A DNA stretch of 64,000 nucleotides from Gonatopus flavifemur (GCA_018340375.1 JAFFJZ010000001.1:73648001-73712000), one strand, 5' to 3'. Positions 1 through 14,700 are shown, counted from the stretch's first letter. A program made the numbers and translations. Notes: generated by a model not told the origin, from the sequence alone.

Positions 1-1295
1 GATATACAACTCTTCCACGAAGTTTGAATAACTTTGCTCCACACGTTTCCATTTCACCTGGGAAGCAAGTCGAATGTTGCATTCGCGTTCATGAAAATTA
101 AAATATCACCAATCCCATTGGAAAGTAATTTTGAAATCCACGCTACATTCTTTTGCATCAGCATGTATATTTATCATTCACCGGTATTCTCCCATTGTGA
201 AAATTGATTTGCCTTCATTACATTATTTTTCTTCTGCTTTCAGTATGATTCGAAATCAGAAAGGAACGACATATTGAAGATTATAAACAAATTAATAAAC
301 TATCGCATTCTATCACTTGGCATTTATAAAATGAAATCTAGCATACACCAAATGATATCACGATTTTCAATTGATTTTCGCTTTTATATTCGCTCTATCA
401 AATAACGTCTCGAAAAGAAAGATATTTATGAAATAACAAGATTGTGCGTTGATAAAAAAAAACAGAGAGAAAAAAATATATGTATATGCATATTAGCATT
501 ATTATTACATTGAAAATACTTTGAATTCATATTTTATTAAATAATATTTTTCATTGAAAAAGAAACAAAATGGATAGGAATTCAACAAATCGTATTTTAA
601 CGAAAAAATAAATAACAGTTGATGTTGCTACGCGTTATCGTGCTGCAAAAACAAATGAGGCTTTTGTGTAATTAATCGTATATATGTTTCATTCTTCTAT
701 ACGAAATTTTCACATGTTGTTTTATATATGTATAATAGATATATTTTATTTTTCGATATACGATGTTTTACATTTTCTTTTAGAATCTCAAAACAGTCTG
801 TGCCATTTCGAGTCGTGCATGAATTTCATTTTCAAACAAAACTTTTGTACTTTTCATTTTGTCGTTGTGATTTGATTTGAATGGACGTGGTCTTGACAAC
901 TACGAGTGACCGTTGTGAACGAGACACCCAGAATCTGGTTTGATTTCTATTCAAGCCGCGAATTGTGAATCGACCTAGCATAGAGGAATTATGATCTCTC
1001 TGCTGTACACAAAAACCCTCTTGAACGAATTGAAGTTCAAGATGGGATATCTAGATAAAACTGAAACTGGCAGCCAGTTGTTATAACTTTGCACCCAGGA
1101 ATTTTTATCAAGAATTTAAGCAGTTGAATCGATTTCTGGATTTCAAAAGTTACAACAATAGGCTGCTATTTTCAGCTTCGTCACTCCTGGTAAAACTTGG
1201 GCAATTTTCAATGATATTCCATAACAGTATCTCCCCACGTGGAATCCAATTCATAGAACCCATAATGATAGTGATGGGCAATATAATATATATTA

Positions 1296-1424
1296 GGGCT
1301 GGGGCTATAATCTGATTCAATGTGATTTTATATAAAATTTGTATCAAGTTTCTATGAATTTGTAGAAAAACTTGATACAAATTTTATATAAAATCACATT
1401 GAATCAGATTGTAGCCTCAGTCCC
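1296..1424. mobile_element. 129-bp palindromic MITE (GGGCTGGGGCTATAATC family)
   Basis: The left arm has GGGCTGGGGCTATAATCTGA, then TTCAATGTGATTTTATATAA, then AATTTGTATCAAGTTT. The right arm repeats this in reverse, ending TGTAGCCTCAGTCCC. A second copy is at 39151-39262. Confidence 0.8.
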
Positions 1425-1834
1425 AAAATATATATGGTACAGTATCGATATTTTTCACAGAAAATTTGTCGCATTTATATTAAATTGTATAAAATCTCGA
1501 TACCATCATATATCATGCATTACTAGTGCTAGAATGTATATACAATTCTCATAGAAAAAGAATTGTATAAAAATTGTATATAGACAGAAATACAAACTTG
1601 CTCGAAAATCCCATAATTCATGTGGGCAAGAACTCTCAAAGTCCTAAAATTCGAGATGTAATTGCAACCCACCACCATTTGAATGTTCCACCAATTTTTC
1701 CATCAATTATCATTCACCTTTTGAATGGGAATTTTTCTCTGTGAATGAATCATATGTAAACCTTCCGATTTAATGCAATTTTTATGTAAGCGTATAAAAA
1801 AAACTACGTGGGGGAATATTTTTCAACCCATTAT

Positions 1835-2560
1835 ATATGATACGCTATGAGCAAAAGTGATACTCAAATTGTTGTCAAGCAAAAACAGGACAGGAACTTT
1901 TGAGAGCAAGAATGAGACGTCAAAAGTTCCGAGCAAAAGCAATATACACCTATAATTCGTGACAAAAAGCAACCAAAGAAATCTCCAGACAAAAATGAAA
2001 CACTGAAAAGCTCGGGAACATCCAATTTTGTGTTTATGCGTTGGTTCGTTTTTGTTCCCGAGCTTTTCAGTGTTTCATCTTTGCCTCGAGATTTCTGTGC
2101 TTGCTTCTTTGTTACGAAGTAGGCTGCCGTCCCATGGTACAAAAATTAACTATGGAACGGAACAAGCGGAATGAGCGTCACCAATCAAAGTCATTCCGCT
2201 GTTTTCGCTTCCCTACTGTCCCATGAACGGAAAAAGTAGCGGAAAGCGGATCGCGGTACCAATACTTTCACTACAAATTCTGAAAATGTATTGGTTCCGC
2301 GATCCGCTTTCTTCTACTTTTTCCGTTCATGGGGCAGTAGGAAAGAAAAAACAGCAGAATAACTTTGATTGGTGCCACTCATTCCGCACGTTCAGCTCCG
2401 TTGTTTATTTTCATTGCATGGGACGGCAGCTTTATAGGTGTATCGCTTTTGCTCGGAACTTTCAACGTCCCATTCTTGCTCTCAAAAGTTCCTGCTCTGT
2501 TTTTGCTTGGAAATGAACAATTCGAGTGTCGCTTTTGCTCTTAGCGTATCATGTACATTC
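1835..2560. mobile_element. Triple foldback element, ~0.72 kb
   Basis: The outer arms (ATGATACGCTATGAGCAAAAG at about 1837; CTTTTGCTCTTAGCGTATCAT ending near 2552) enclose two further hairpins. One is GAAACACTGAAAAGCTCGGG (1997-2016) against its complement (about 2060-2080). The other is CTACTGTCCCATGAACGG (2213) through GCGGATCGCGGTACCAATAC against a reversed copy ending near 2340, extending outward through GGAACGGAACAAGCGGAATG. No protein family is recognisable in the frames here. Confidence 0.8.
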
Positions 2561-2599
2561 AACACATTTGGATGTGATTGGTACCGAATATATCAATTT

Positions 2600-5500
2600 C
2601 GTATTCCTTGAGTTGATTGGTCCTCGTATTATTCATGTAAAAAATGCTCCTACACGTGGAAAAATACTGACAAATGGGTAAATTTTACATACAGTAGATC
2701 CGAAAAGTAGAGATCGACAATGTTTGAAACATTGATGTTTCTTATCAAACACGTATTCAGTTTTTATTAACTTTCGTGAAGTACCAATAAATTCTAGATA
2801 TTTTTTATTCGAAAAAAATCGATGTTTTCAAATACCACCCACACCTATTAAAAAGATATTTGAAAAAAAATGTGATTTAAATATATTCAGATATTTATTC
2901 AAAAAGAAAATTGAGATCTTTTATCTCCAATGCTATCGAAAATTCCGACTGCGGTGGGAACCGCAGGAAGTTCAGAGTTGAAAGATCATATTCAACGAGG
3001 GATCCTTAACAAAACTCTTTACCAAATTTATTGCAAACAGTCACTTGAGGAGTTGCGAGGACTACGTTCATTCTCAACAGAATTCAATTAATATCTTCCT
3101 TTTATCTTGATTTCTCGTAAGACAAAGTAAACAAGTGAAAGACAAAGAATGTATGTGTGTGTTATGTATGTTTTGTATAAAGAATCATCGAGTTCATAAG
3201 TTCTATGTTTATATATGTATATAATACATGTATATAGGACACGTATATCTACACATTCTGTAATTTTTTTTACCATTTCGTCTGTATGTAGTTATTGATC
3301 ACGTATTATTATTATTATTACCGTCGCTCTAAATTTTTGATTATCGTTGGTAATAGATATTATTCTCGAATATCTCATGAACAAGATAAATGAAAAATAT
3401 GTAGATTTGCTTTGATACTGATTCTACGTATTCAAACGCTACTGTCACTGGCCTATGTAGTACTCTTTCAATGGAAGTAGAATGAATTTATCTTACGAGT
3501 ATGTGTATATACATCATTTATATGATTTATCAAATTATATGACAAGAAATCGTGAATTTGTCAACAAAAACAAGTCGCTCAAGAGTATATGCATAATAAT
3601 TATTAATTGTTTTGCCATGAAGTGTAAGTCGAAAAACTTTAATCTCGGATAAAAGACACGGAAGCATGCTCGAATATATTCAACCGGCATGAACGCATGT
3701 ATATTATAATTTGAGCTTGGAATAAAAAGTCTAATAAATTACGATGTACTGTGATGAGATTTCAACGATACATGCTCTTATTCCAGACGAATTTCAACTT
3801 GTGTTTCATAAACTCTGTTGATTTGTTCATTACGAACATTAGAAATTTATGACAAATGAAAAATGTATAAATACCAGCGTAGATATAGATTTCATGTGGT
3901 ATAATCGATATAAAATGTGCATAAATTATATATATATATATATATCTTGTACACATCTAATGTACACAGTATTATATTCACAACATGAGGAATTTTATGA
4001 ATACATTCACTATGAATTAAACTACTATCGAGAAATAGAATGACTTTCTGATGGGATTTGTTTTGGAAGACCATGATGAGAATTCCATTATAAAACTTTG
4101 TTGGAATTCATTACAAAATCAATTTATCTTTCGGTTATGAAACACCATCTGCATCACAATTTATGTGTCAAGATATCTTTTAGATAAATTTAAGATGCTC
4201 GTTCGACGTGTCTTTTGAAGGTTCAAAACATGTTTCACGTTCCTTCAGATTTGCTTTGAACGTCTAAAAGACATCTACACAGGTTGCATAAGATATCTTA
4301 AACTTGTCCGAAAGATATTTTATTGAGACATGAACTGTTACGTCAACATAATAAACTCAACCAAAAATTATTGTGAATGTATATTATTAGTTTGTACAAG
4401 GTATCCCAGGAAACATTAAATGCTCTCAATGAGTGATTCCTAAGACAAAAATAAGATAGTTAGTTGTCCCCTTGGAAGAAAAATTTTCAAAATTATATAA
4501 AATTTATGTGCAATTCAATATAGTTTCTATATAATTTAAATATAATTCTATATAAATTATATATAATTTTAACATTATTTCAACTTGGGATCTGAGTTTC
4601 AAAACTAATTTAAACCAATCAAGTGGACACTATATAACTTACTTTCCTTAGAATTCAAGAATTAAGAAGTTCTAAATGTTTCATCGAAGGAAAAAGTGTT
4701 ACAGTTTTGGCTTAGGAGTCACCCCTTGAAAGGTTTAGAATGACTTCCGAGAGATCCTGCACGGAGAAACAATAAACGGTCAATGTTACCAGAGTCCCGA
4801 ATACTATATGGACAAACTGGAAAAAATTTTGAGAAAATGTCAGCAACAGTGCCGGATTTACCCATTCCTCATTCTCGCTAAATTTCCTTATTTTTCCCCC
4901 ATTTTTCCCTCAAAAAATCAGGAAAAATATAGAAATTTGGCAAGTTTATGGAAATTGATAAAGAAAACTCTTCCCCGGATATTCCATTGGATAAATAAAT
5001 TATGTAATTATCATCTGCATGACACATGAATTATGATATAAAAGAAGATTGAATTGATGCATGAGATTATACATCATATACTTCGAATTGTGCTATTTCC
5101 GTTCTCCATATGTCTGCAAATCTTTTCTCTCTCGCGCTTACTTCTGTATGAAATCTTTTTCTATGTACCCACCGAGAACATCTATGAAGATCTTTCGTCA
5201 GTCTCGCATGATTATAAACAAACTTGACTATTATGAAATTAATTATGCGCTTGGATCGCTGAATTGAAGAATACTTGTACACGCATATTTTGTCGAACTA
5301 CCGATTATAAATCAACTTTTCAATTTATGGATTTTCATACGGATGTTTTTCATGAAAGAGAACAAAATTACCAGGAAATCTTCAATCAGAAGGTTTCTTA
5401 CAAAGCATCAACATGGATATCTAGAATATCCTATGATCATAGATATCATGTCGAAACAAATTTTTCAAACTTCAAAAAGTTTGATCTGAGAATACCTTTA

Positions 5501-7200
5501 GGGTTTCTGTACCGTTCATCATTTACAGACTTGTATTATTAAATATTCATCAAAGTTTGATATTGAATACTATTATTCAATAATAAAGTGTAATCCATTC
5601 TCAGATATACAAATTTTGAAAATGTGGATACTAACGCTGTAAAATTATCAAGAAAACAAAAATTTTCAACAATTTTGAAACAAGGTTTCTGAAGATTGGG
5701 TTTCTCCAGGGAAAAAATTTCAAACAAAATGAAACAGTCATAAGTCAGACGGAATAAACTTAATCGTTATCCCATTCAGATTCAGTTGAGGCCCTCAATA
5801 AACTTTGTACACTTATGCGATACGAAACAATTCTTCAAAAGTTCTCAACTAATTTCTATCACGATCCTGGTAACAACTGTTGATATTTGATTGAACATCC
5901 CATAATGTTCCGCGTGAGCCACTCACGGTCTACATTTTCATCCACAATGAGAAAATGAATGTTTTGCAAGCATCCATACAAGCTACTCGAGTTTATGTCT
6001 ATAATAGTATGATCTGAAAAGCATCTAGAATTGATTTACATATGAGAAATTTTATGAATGTTCCACGTTTAATGGCTGTATATGATTGATTATCGCCAAG
6101 CTTATCGAAACACAAATAACTTAACAGTTACTCAAATTCAAAATCATTCTCTTTCTGTTGTAACTAATAAACATTCACAAAGAAAAAAACGTTTTCAGAC
6201 GCAGCAAAATTAAGTATTATATACAAAATAGCCAATTTTTTTGCTAGTTCGGTGAAAAATTTACTCTCTCAATCAAACACGTGGCTTTACCTCCAACCCA
6301 TTTAGTCCCAAACATTTTTAACTAAACTGGCAGGAAACTTTCCTATACCGTATATAATACCTCAATTTGATGCGTCAAGGTGCTGCTTCAAAAACACATC
6401 TTTGTTACGTACAACCAGCTTGCATGCATACCTGTTACGCTTCGCTTCAATTCGAATTAAAAACTTATGTATTATTAATGAACGGATGTCTGAATGAGTG
6501 GACTGTTATTGCTAAATACTCCTGAGGCTGACGTTTTCATTGATTGATAGAAAATACAAGTCTAGGGATCACATGAATAGGATTGCTGAACATCTAAATC
6601 GAACAATCGACAATCTGTGTCTTGAGATATCTTTTGAACAAGCTCAAGATTTCTTTTATTAGATATCCAAAATTCTCCACGGGGAAATTGCAGAAGTGGT
6701 CTCCATGTGGATAACCTTTAGCTCCACGGAGTCTACGTGGAAGCAATGAAGAGATTGGTTGTAGCTATAGAGCCTTTGATTCTCGATGCCCATGCAAATT
6801 TAGTTTGAAGATCATAAAATACAAGTAACAATGTGAAAGATTTTCGAACAAATCCCACACAGCACCATTGTCCCAGGAGAATTCTCAACGAATTTATGAA
6901 GAACACAATCATTTCAAAAAGAATTTCTCTATGAATTCTCTTCTGGGAATGTGGTGCTGTATGGGCTCTCACTAAATTCCCAAAACCTCTCATGGAATTT
7001 TAGCATTCCTTCCGAAAAACTCAGTACAATCTGTCTGAAAATTTTTTACAATGCATTTCCCAGTCGGCAAATGATTCCTCCTCCCCCCCGCCCCTCCTAC
7101 ATGAGGAAGATCAGAAAATTTCTGCCACTTGGAGCAGCGAAGAAGAATATAGCTCTTCCTTTGCTGCTCAAAGGGGTAAAAATTTCCCGATCTTTCATTT
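2600..7200. other. Intergenic, no gene seen
   Basis: A+T-rich DNA with only short frames lacking family resemblance. Contents seen: an (ATT)n run near 3308, a TA run near 3930, a loose inverted repeat at 4165-4320 (AAGATATCTTTTAGA/TAAGATATCTTAAAC), a TATATAATTT-rich MITE-like stretch at 4470-4620, and CACAGCACCATTG...GTGGTGCTGTATGGG inverted ends at 6858-6962. Confidence 0.6.
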
Positions 7201-7203
7201 GTA

Positions 7204-7531
7204 CACGGAGAAAAAGGAATTCGCTGTGGCAGCGAAATCTACTTTTGCTGGGTTCCTTTTGCCAGAGCAGCAAATTTTTTGCTGTGACAGCAAACTATTT
7301 GCCGTTCCAGCAATCTTGTTAGCTGCGACAGCGAATTTTTAGCTGTGGCAGCAAAAAATGTTTGCTATCCCAGCAAAATTTGTTTGCTATTCTGTATATA
7401 ATACTGAAAATTTGCTGTCGTAGCTAACACGATTGCTGTCGTAACAAATTTTTAGCTAGGTCAGCAAAAAATTTTGCTATTCTATATATAATACCTCGAT
7501 TTGCTGCGTCAGCAAATTTTTTCTCTCCGTG
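7204..7531. mobile_element. GCAGCAAA-family MITE, intact, 328 bp, TA-flanked
   Basis: The termini CACGGAGAAAAAGG and TTTTCTCTCCGTG are flanked by TA (7202-7203, 7532-7533), a Tc1/mariner-like 2-bp duplication. The interior is a degenerate tandem of roughly 25-35-nt units around GCTGTGRCAGCAAA. No coding capacity. Confidence 0.82.
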
Positions 7532-7599
7532 TAGGGGCTTAGAAGGAATCACTTTTCAATTCGGAATTCGACAATGATCTAAATTGTGATCCCTAGATT

Positions 7600-8115
7600 C
7601 TCGCTACATCACTGCTTCAATTGAAAATTCCTCCCAACGCGACCAAAAAAAAAAAAATTAACAAAACACAAAACCATTACAATCGCTGCAGGAAAGATGA
7701 AAACGAACTGGGTATAAAAACTAACTTCCATGAAACAGATGTGTTTGCAGCTGGATCCGAGCATTCTTCTGTCGCTCCCGCTCAACCGGAGAGACCACCG
7801 CCCCCGCTTCCCCCGCCACGCTTTCCGAACAGCGGTGTCTGACAATGGGAAACAGCTCCTCTTAATATTGGGAACATCGTAATCGTTAATGCACCGATAC
7901 CTTTACCGCTGCTTCTAGCCATGAATAGCCTTAATTTGGAGAGCCAACTCTACGAGTTGATTACGGAACGAAGCAAAGCGTGTGCCGCTTTTCTCAGAAA
8001 TAGCCTGAGAAGAGCGACCGATAACGCGAATCATCCTCATTGGAACGCTTCTGAGGCAACGCAAAATTTGGGAGATAACGTGTTTCGCGTTTCGACGAAC
8101 ATCCATTATTGAGAT
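7600..8115. other. Less A+T-rich segment of unknown nature
   Basis: Base composition rises in GC here, with a proline-codon run at 7795-7820 and an open plus-strand frame at 7921-8112 (MNSLNLESQLYELITERSKA...). I recognise no family. It could be an unrelated gene's exon, a non-coding RNA or old coding sequence. The A13 run near 7646 hints at retrocopy sequence but proves nothing. Confidence 0.25.
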
Positions 8116-8589
8116 CTCTGATATTATCGGGAAAAAAAGGGAAGAGAGATTCGAAGAGTAAAATAAGGAATATATAGCAACGAAGAAGGCTACGAACAAG
8201 AATCAATTCTGTAACATAATTTATAAAATATGCATCAGAATTTATTCGTTGAATTCAACCAAATGCAAAGGAAGAATGTAATGAATCTCAATGATACGAA
8301 TCAAGAATAAAGAGCAAAAAGAGTCAAATGAAGAAAGAGTCTGATATAAGGTGTCTATTGAAGGCTTCGTCATTATCAGCGATAATAAAGCGGAAATGAA
8401 TAACTTAATTTTCGAGAAACGATGGGAAAAATAAAGTGATTAGAGAACATATTTGTTAAGAACACAACGAGCGTCAGGAGGGAAGTTCTCTTGCCATTGA
8501 GAATCATTTAAAGGAATCAGGAGAAAAAAAAATATATATATGGTTGTATTAGGAACATTTCTCAGGAAAAAGTACTTTAGAAATTTTAT

Positions 8590-8835
8590 AACATTCCCCA
8601 TACAGCACAAAAGTCCCCGCAAAGAGCTCCCATTTTGACAGTAACCATGAATTCATTATGTACAGTTTGAATTCAAAATGAACTCTTGATGAATAACTTA
8701 ATCTTCAGAAAGAATTCATATAGAACCATTCAGGCATTCAACATGTATGCATGTTGAATTCATTGAGTTCAGATTGAATTCATTTTTACTGTCATAACGG
8801 GGACTGTTCAAGTAGTTCTTTCAGAATTTCTTGTG
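8590..8835. repeat. GAATTCATTATG-family element with CCCCATACAGC flank
   Basis: CCCCATACAGCACAAAAGTC, then GACAGTAACCATGAATTCAT, GCATTCAACATGTATGCATG and TAACGGGGACTG, recur in order at about 35722-36255 (split there by a palindrome) and partly at 43200-43385. The ATTCAACATG/CATGTTGAAT core is palindromic. No gene. Confidence 0.65.
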
Positions 8836-9039
8836 AATTCAAAATGATCCTTTGTGCTGTCTGGGTCGTTATTCATGGGAGATTACAATTTTCATTCGAA
8901 TTTCACAATTGTAACAATTCTTAAAACATATTTTATCCGCTTCAATTTTTCTCATCATTCCAATTTCCGATTCAATATCTGGACCCAATTGAAATTCGTC
9001 AAATATATTATTAGAATTGATAATTATAAATAGAATCTA

Positions 9040-9158
9040 CACTGAGAAAAAGGTACCTAGCTGCGGCAACTAAAATTCATTTGGTCCAACTAAATTTCTA
9101 TTTAGAGCGACCAAATTCCCTAACAGTCTAATATTCAACTAAACCCTACTTCTCAGTG
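9040..9158. mobile_element. 119-bp MITE, TA-flanked, CACTGAG ends
   Basis: CACTGAGAAAAAGGTA at 9040 and TACTTCTCAGTG ending at 9158, with TA on both sides. The interior has repeated CAACTAAA/TTTAGTTG-like words and is unrelated to the GCAGCAAA interior. Confidence 0.75.
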
Positions 9159-9159
9159 T

Positions 9160-11685
9160 ACACTGTGAATATTATGAGAAGCTTTTCCTCGTTCGAACAG
9201 TGAATTTCATCCTCCCATGACAGGATAATTATTTTTCGATCAAGAGTACATTAAAAATTCATTTCAAATTCATTGAAAATAGAGATTTTGCTCCATTTTG
9301 AGGAACTATTCCGCCAAAAAAATGAGGAAAAAGTCTACCAATCGCAAGAAATCTTACTGATTGTAAGCCTCAGCGAACAGTATTCGTGTGAAAGAAAGCG
9401 AAAGAAGAAGTGAAATCACAGAAGCTCTCATGAATTTTCCTACCCCTGGCTAAACAAACCATGTACGGTTTGTATACAGTATATTATACAGTGTACAATT
9501 TTCGATGAGATTTGTCAAGGAGTAGTAGATTTTTTAATCAACAAGTCCATTGAATCCAAGCAAATCTGATTGAAAATTTTTCAAGTGATTATTTACTGTA
9601 ACATTCTACGAAATTCAATGAGATCTTTCAACCAAAGTTCATAATTTTATGTCAGATATAATCAGAAAGTCTCTATTGAAGGACTGAATTCCTGTGAAAA
9701 AACCTCTTTTCATCAGATATTCTCAAAATTCTTATTGAATAGACAGATGATTTCGCGAACACGGCATTTGAAATGCAACATATGAGATTTCGTAACTGCA
9801 ATCGCATATTTCTTTTCAGTGATGTTCAATGATGATAAAAAAATAAAAATCGAATCCTCAACGCACAGACCAAAGATAACACTCCCATTTCAACGAAATA
9901 TCGAAATCATATGATCTGAACGTTGGATTCAAAAGTTTCTACAGTATTTTTTCCTAGAAAATCCTTGAATCAAAGTGATGTTTTGATTGATAACATGCGA
10001 TAAAATTAAACAGTATAACTGATTTTATAAATGAATCTTGGATTCAGAATCGAGTATATTACGAAAAATTAATATTACGCGAAATATCTATGCGTTAGAT
10101 GAATAAGAAAAACTATGGTTACGATTAGACATCAAGGTTCAAAACTGATACGTCAAATTACGCGTCATACTCCTGATTCGTCACAGATATTTGAATAATT
10201 TTTGTACGTTTCTCATCACAGCCCTAGTAGAAATGTTCTAGGCGTTGACTAGGCATATGCGTTATATTCCTAAGTCAATGCCTAGAGCATTCCTGCTGAG
10301 AACACCATCAATTTACATCGAAATCAAAAAATCTATTTATATATTCAAGGACGTGTTTGAATTCTCGATCTTTATCTGTATTTTATGTTTGATACGACGA
10401 AGGGAAAAACGAATTTTCGTATACGTTCATTGCGATCAAATGTATATAAAATTCAAATTGAAGAAAATCCGATAAACTGAAGATATTCTTCATCGCGAGA
10501 AGAGCTTTTTTTCAAAATTTGTTGAAGAATTATGTTGAATTTACCTTCCTTTTTTTGTTATTTCAGTTTCAAATATTCCGAATGACACTATCCTATCAGG
10601 AATGATTATCCACAGATATCTCAAAACAAGTTGAGAATATCTTTTCGATTCTGATCAAGTATGAAGGAAATTACTGGGGAATTGTTAATTGCCAAATCTC
10701 ACTCGTTGTAAATACAACGTTTCGAATGGAACTGGTTTGGGATATAACTATCCAAATAAATCGCTTATTTTGTTCATCATGAAGGTTTTATAATTAAAAA
10801 TATCGCAATAAACGTATGACATTGGAAAATTCCCTACACAAGTAATTTATAATCACATAATCCTTGAATTTTTCAATCATACAATGAAATTTTTCGTTTC
10901 CAATAAAAAGGAGAAAACAAAGAAAAAACATTTCACAGTTTTTAATATGATTTTCCAACCCAACGATATGTTGTAATATTCCCGCAATTTTTACTCGATA
11001 CAAGATTATCGAAAATAATTTGTGCCTAGATTCAATCCAAGATCAGGACAATGAATACGAAGCCCGAGTAAAATTGATTCATATATGAACTGCATATACT
11101 TGTGTTGTACGAAAGATGGTCGGAGAAGGATACAGTCCCCCTGAATTCATTTCTATAAATATATATCAAAAAATATATATATATTCTATAGGGAATTTAT
11201 ATTGACTGTATGTGAATTTATGTAGAAATCGTATATGATTCATTTTTCCTAGAGGGAGAATTTGAGCATGATAAAACATAGGAAACGTAGACTTTTCAAA
11301 TTTAGTATCACATCGAATGATGAAAAAAAAAATGAATGAACAGTTTCTCTACTTTATAATCGCTCTTGCACAATTATCATTTTACGAAATTATATGCACT
11401 GCTGGTACACGCCCATTACCACTCATTTGTCTTTTTTTCATCAATGAATCATCGTCGTGGTGCATTGAAAAGAAACAAACGACGCGTGATAATTCGTCCA
11501 CATGGAAGAATGCGTAGGAAAATAAATTCGAAAATTCGAATCAGCTTGAAATGAAACTATAATAAGTCCAAGAATGTTGCAAAGATTTGGATCGTTTTTT
11601 GAACCGAATTTACGATTGAATGTGATTGTTTCGTATTTTTATCCAACATTATTCCATGTTGAAAAGTTTTCAAAGATTATATAAA

Positions 11686-11728
<43 letters not shown>

Positions 11729-14700
11729 TGTTTATGTTGTGGTTTGTTTATTTCAAACCATCGATGCATTTCAATAAACGATTCAACTTTCTGTAATATA
11801 TACAATATAACATTCATTTGTTCATTTCATTTCAAAAAAATGCTATTTGTGAACAAAAATAAGAATGTGTGGATTTTTGTTAATCGTTGATTTGACTAGT
11901 TGAACTGAGTTTAAGTTAATCGGTGTGGGGTGAAGTATAATGTAAATGTCTTGTCATCCACCGGAATGTGGACTCGTGAATACCACCCTTACACCAACAA
12001 CTTTTTACAGCGACGACGTTATTAATATTCTTGTTGGCGTAAATTTTAATAATGATGATTGAATATATTTGTTGAATGAATTGTATATATAATTACCTTT
12101 ACATAAAAATCGTTGGTTATCGAGTTTGAGGAATGAGTGTGTATCGTAATTATCGTTTTGTTACACGTTGTTTAAGCGAACGTTTTTGAAAATTTATTCT
12201 AAACATTGAAGTGTCGAGTAAAAATGCACTTTAGATGTTAGATAATCATTTTTTATAACGTTATTCAACGAACGCATCATTGATAATGAACATAAAGCAA
12301 CAATGAAGTAGCAATAAACGCATTTGTAATCTCATTAAACATGCCAAAAAAAAATATGAAATTCATGTTTCCATCTTCACGTTCATGTTCGCGAAATTTC
12401 TGTGGTACAATGTTTTAAAGAGTAACACTACTTTGACCCTTCCAAAAATCACGCCTCTTAAGTTTTCATTTTCAGTATCAAAATTGATGTTGAAACAATA
12501 AACCAACAATAATTAGTTTCTGTAGCTCAAAAGCTAGTGAAATGCGTAATCGTTTTAAAAGAGATGCATTTTTCAGAAAATACAATTCATTTGAAGAAAA
12601 GTGTAATTGTTCACCCTGCATTTCGGTACTTAATGTTGAATAAAAAAAAAGAATAAAAATCTCACGTATTCCACTAGATAAACATATCATGCATACAATA
12701 AAAAAAAATCGAGGCGATTGATTGAAACTTGGCGAATTTAGAGATCACTGTTCTTTCAAATGCATTATATGCCGGGTTCATATAGCCATTTACTGATTTA
12801 AGATAACAGGTAAATCTGGGCAGGATTTCGTTTTCGAAAGTTGCCGCGTTAGAATTTTAATGCGCTTGTACGTGCTTCAAAAATTGTCCTCCCACTTCAG
12901 ACATCGATTTTGAACTTACAGCATGTTATTTCCGTGTACAAAAAAATTACTTCAAGCCAAGAAACATTTTTCGAAAATTTCAAAGCGATGTTACTCCTTA
13001 AACAAAATTTAAGATACACTGTACTGAGATGTGAAATCATCAGTTGCTTTTACTAAAAATTGTACTCTCTTAACTAGGCTACATAAAAACTTTCTTTCCT
13101 TTCTCCCTCTCTGTCCTCTTTTGTTTCAAGATTTCAGAACAGGCGAATTTTCATTGTTTCTTTGAATTTCTATTATAATATCATTCAACAGGAAAATTTG
13201 GCTAAAAGAAAATTCTTTGAACTCTCATTTCAGCCACTTTGGCTAAATTTATGTTCAACGAACACCAATAAAAATTCCGTGTCTTCAGATATTTTTACAA
13301 GTCTCCCCTGCGGAATATACCAGGCTCTGCTCGATTTTTGTCACAGAATCTGCTGGTTTTGATCTGGATTTGCCTGGCATTTTCCTACAGGATAATATGT
13401 CTGATACAACATTTTCAGATATTTCCTAAATCTCTCAAACTCCTCTCACATCTATCGTGAAAGAAGATTTTCAAGAAGAATCTACAGTTATCTCATAGAT
13501 ATCTTTTAGATACGATAAGAGTTTAAGAGATCCAACACATATCTTGAGACACAAAATCATTATAGCGAATACTACCATTTCGTATTCTTCCATTTGATTA
13601 CAGAACATTATCGCGTCAATTACAAATGTAATTATTGCTGTTTCTCCCCACGCTGATGCGTTGAGTGTAAAATCTTTTCTAATAAGAGAAGATAATCATA
13701 CAAGATACGTTACTCGCATGGTGAATACAATTCTTCAGCACCGCATGAAGCGATGGAATGTTGATAAGAGAAGAACCATTTAATAACTCACTTGAGTCTC
13801 ATAAAAAAAAAAAAATGACGAGTATTAGCGTAGTTCGAAAACCGAGACTATTGAAAGAATAAATTCTAAAAACTCAGGCTTCTGAAAAAGCGAAAATTGG
13901 AAGCTTGAAACTCAAAGGCTCAAATCTTATAAATAAAATAATATTCTTAATCAATACATCAAATCGATTTTACAAAAGAAAAAAAAAGAGAAAAACAATT
14001 CACGTAAGAATTGTGCGAAAAATTGAAACGTTTGAATTCTTTTATAAATTCATCGACTTATCTCGAACACGATGGAAGAGAATATTCATGGTATATCATG
14101 ATATTAGTTCGAAAACTAGAATTAAAGGCTCAAAATACGTTTAGAAAATCAATATGGAATTATTATTATTTTTAATCTTGAAAATTCGCTTCCGAATTAA
14201 GGGAAATCATTTTTGACGATGAGAATCGCATTTAGATTTTATTGTTGATTTATCCAACATTTATCATAACTGAGCTGTAATTGAAAAATTAATCACACGG
14301 ATTATTGTATACACCATCGGATTTAACAGACTTATCAGACAGATTTAGGTATCAAATTAAATTAAGGCGATAGCTTTGGAACTTTGACTACCATTGAATG
14401 AATATGAATACTTGTTATTGCCAATTTGAGGAGAATACATTTGTTGAAATTGAGAAAATTTCTCAAGACACAATGACATCATCTGCAAACACTCAATATT
14501 TAGAACTATATATAATTTGTATATAATTATATATAACTGTATTTAATTATATATAAATTACATATAATTTTGAAAATTTGTCTGTAGGTTTGAAATCAGC
14601 GTATAGCACAGAAAGTATAAAACAAATTTACTGTCATATAAATGAAAAGATAATACGTTAATTTGACGACGACCAAAAATTCAATATATATACTTCCTAT

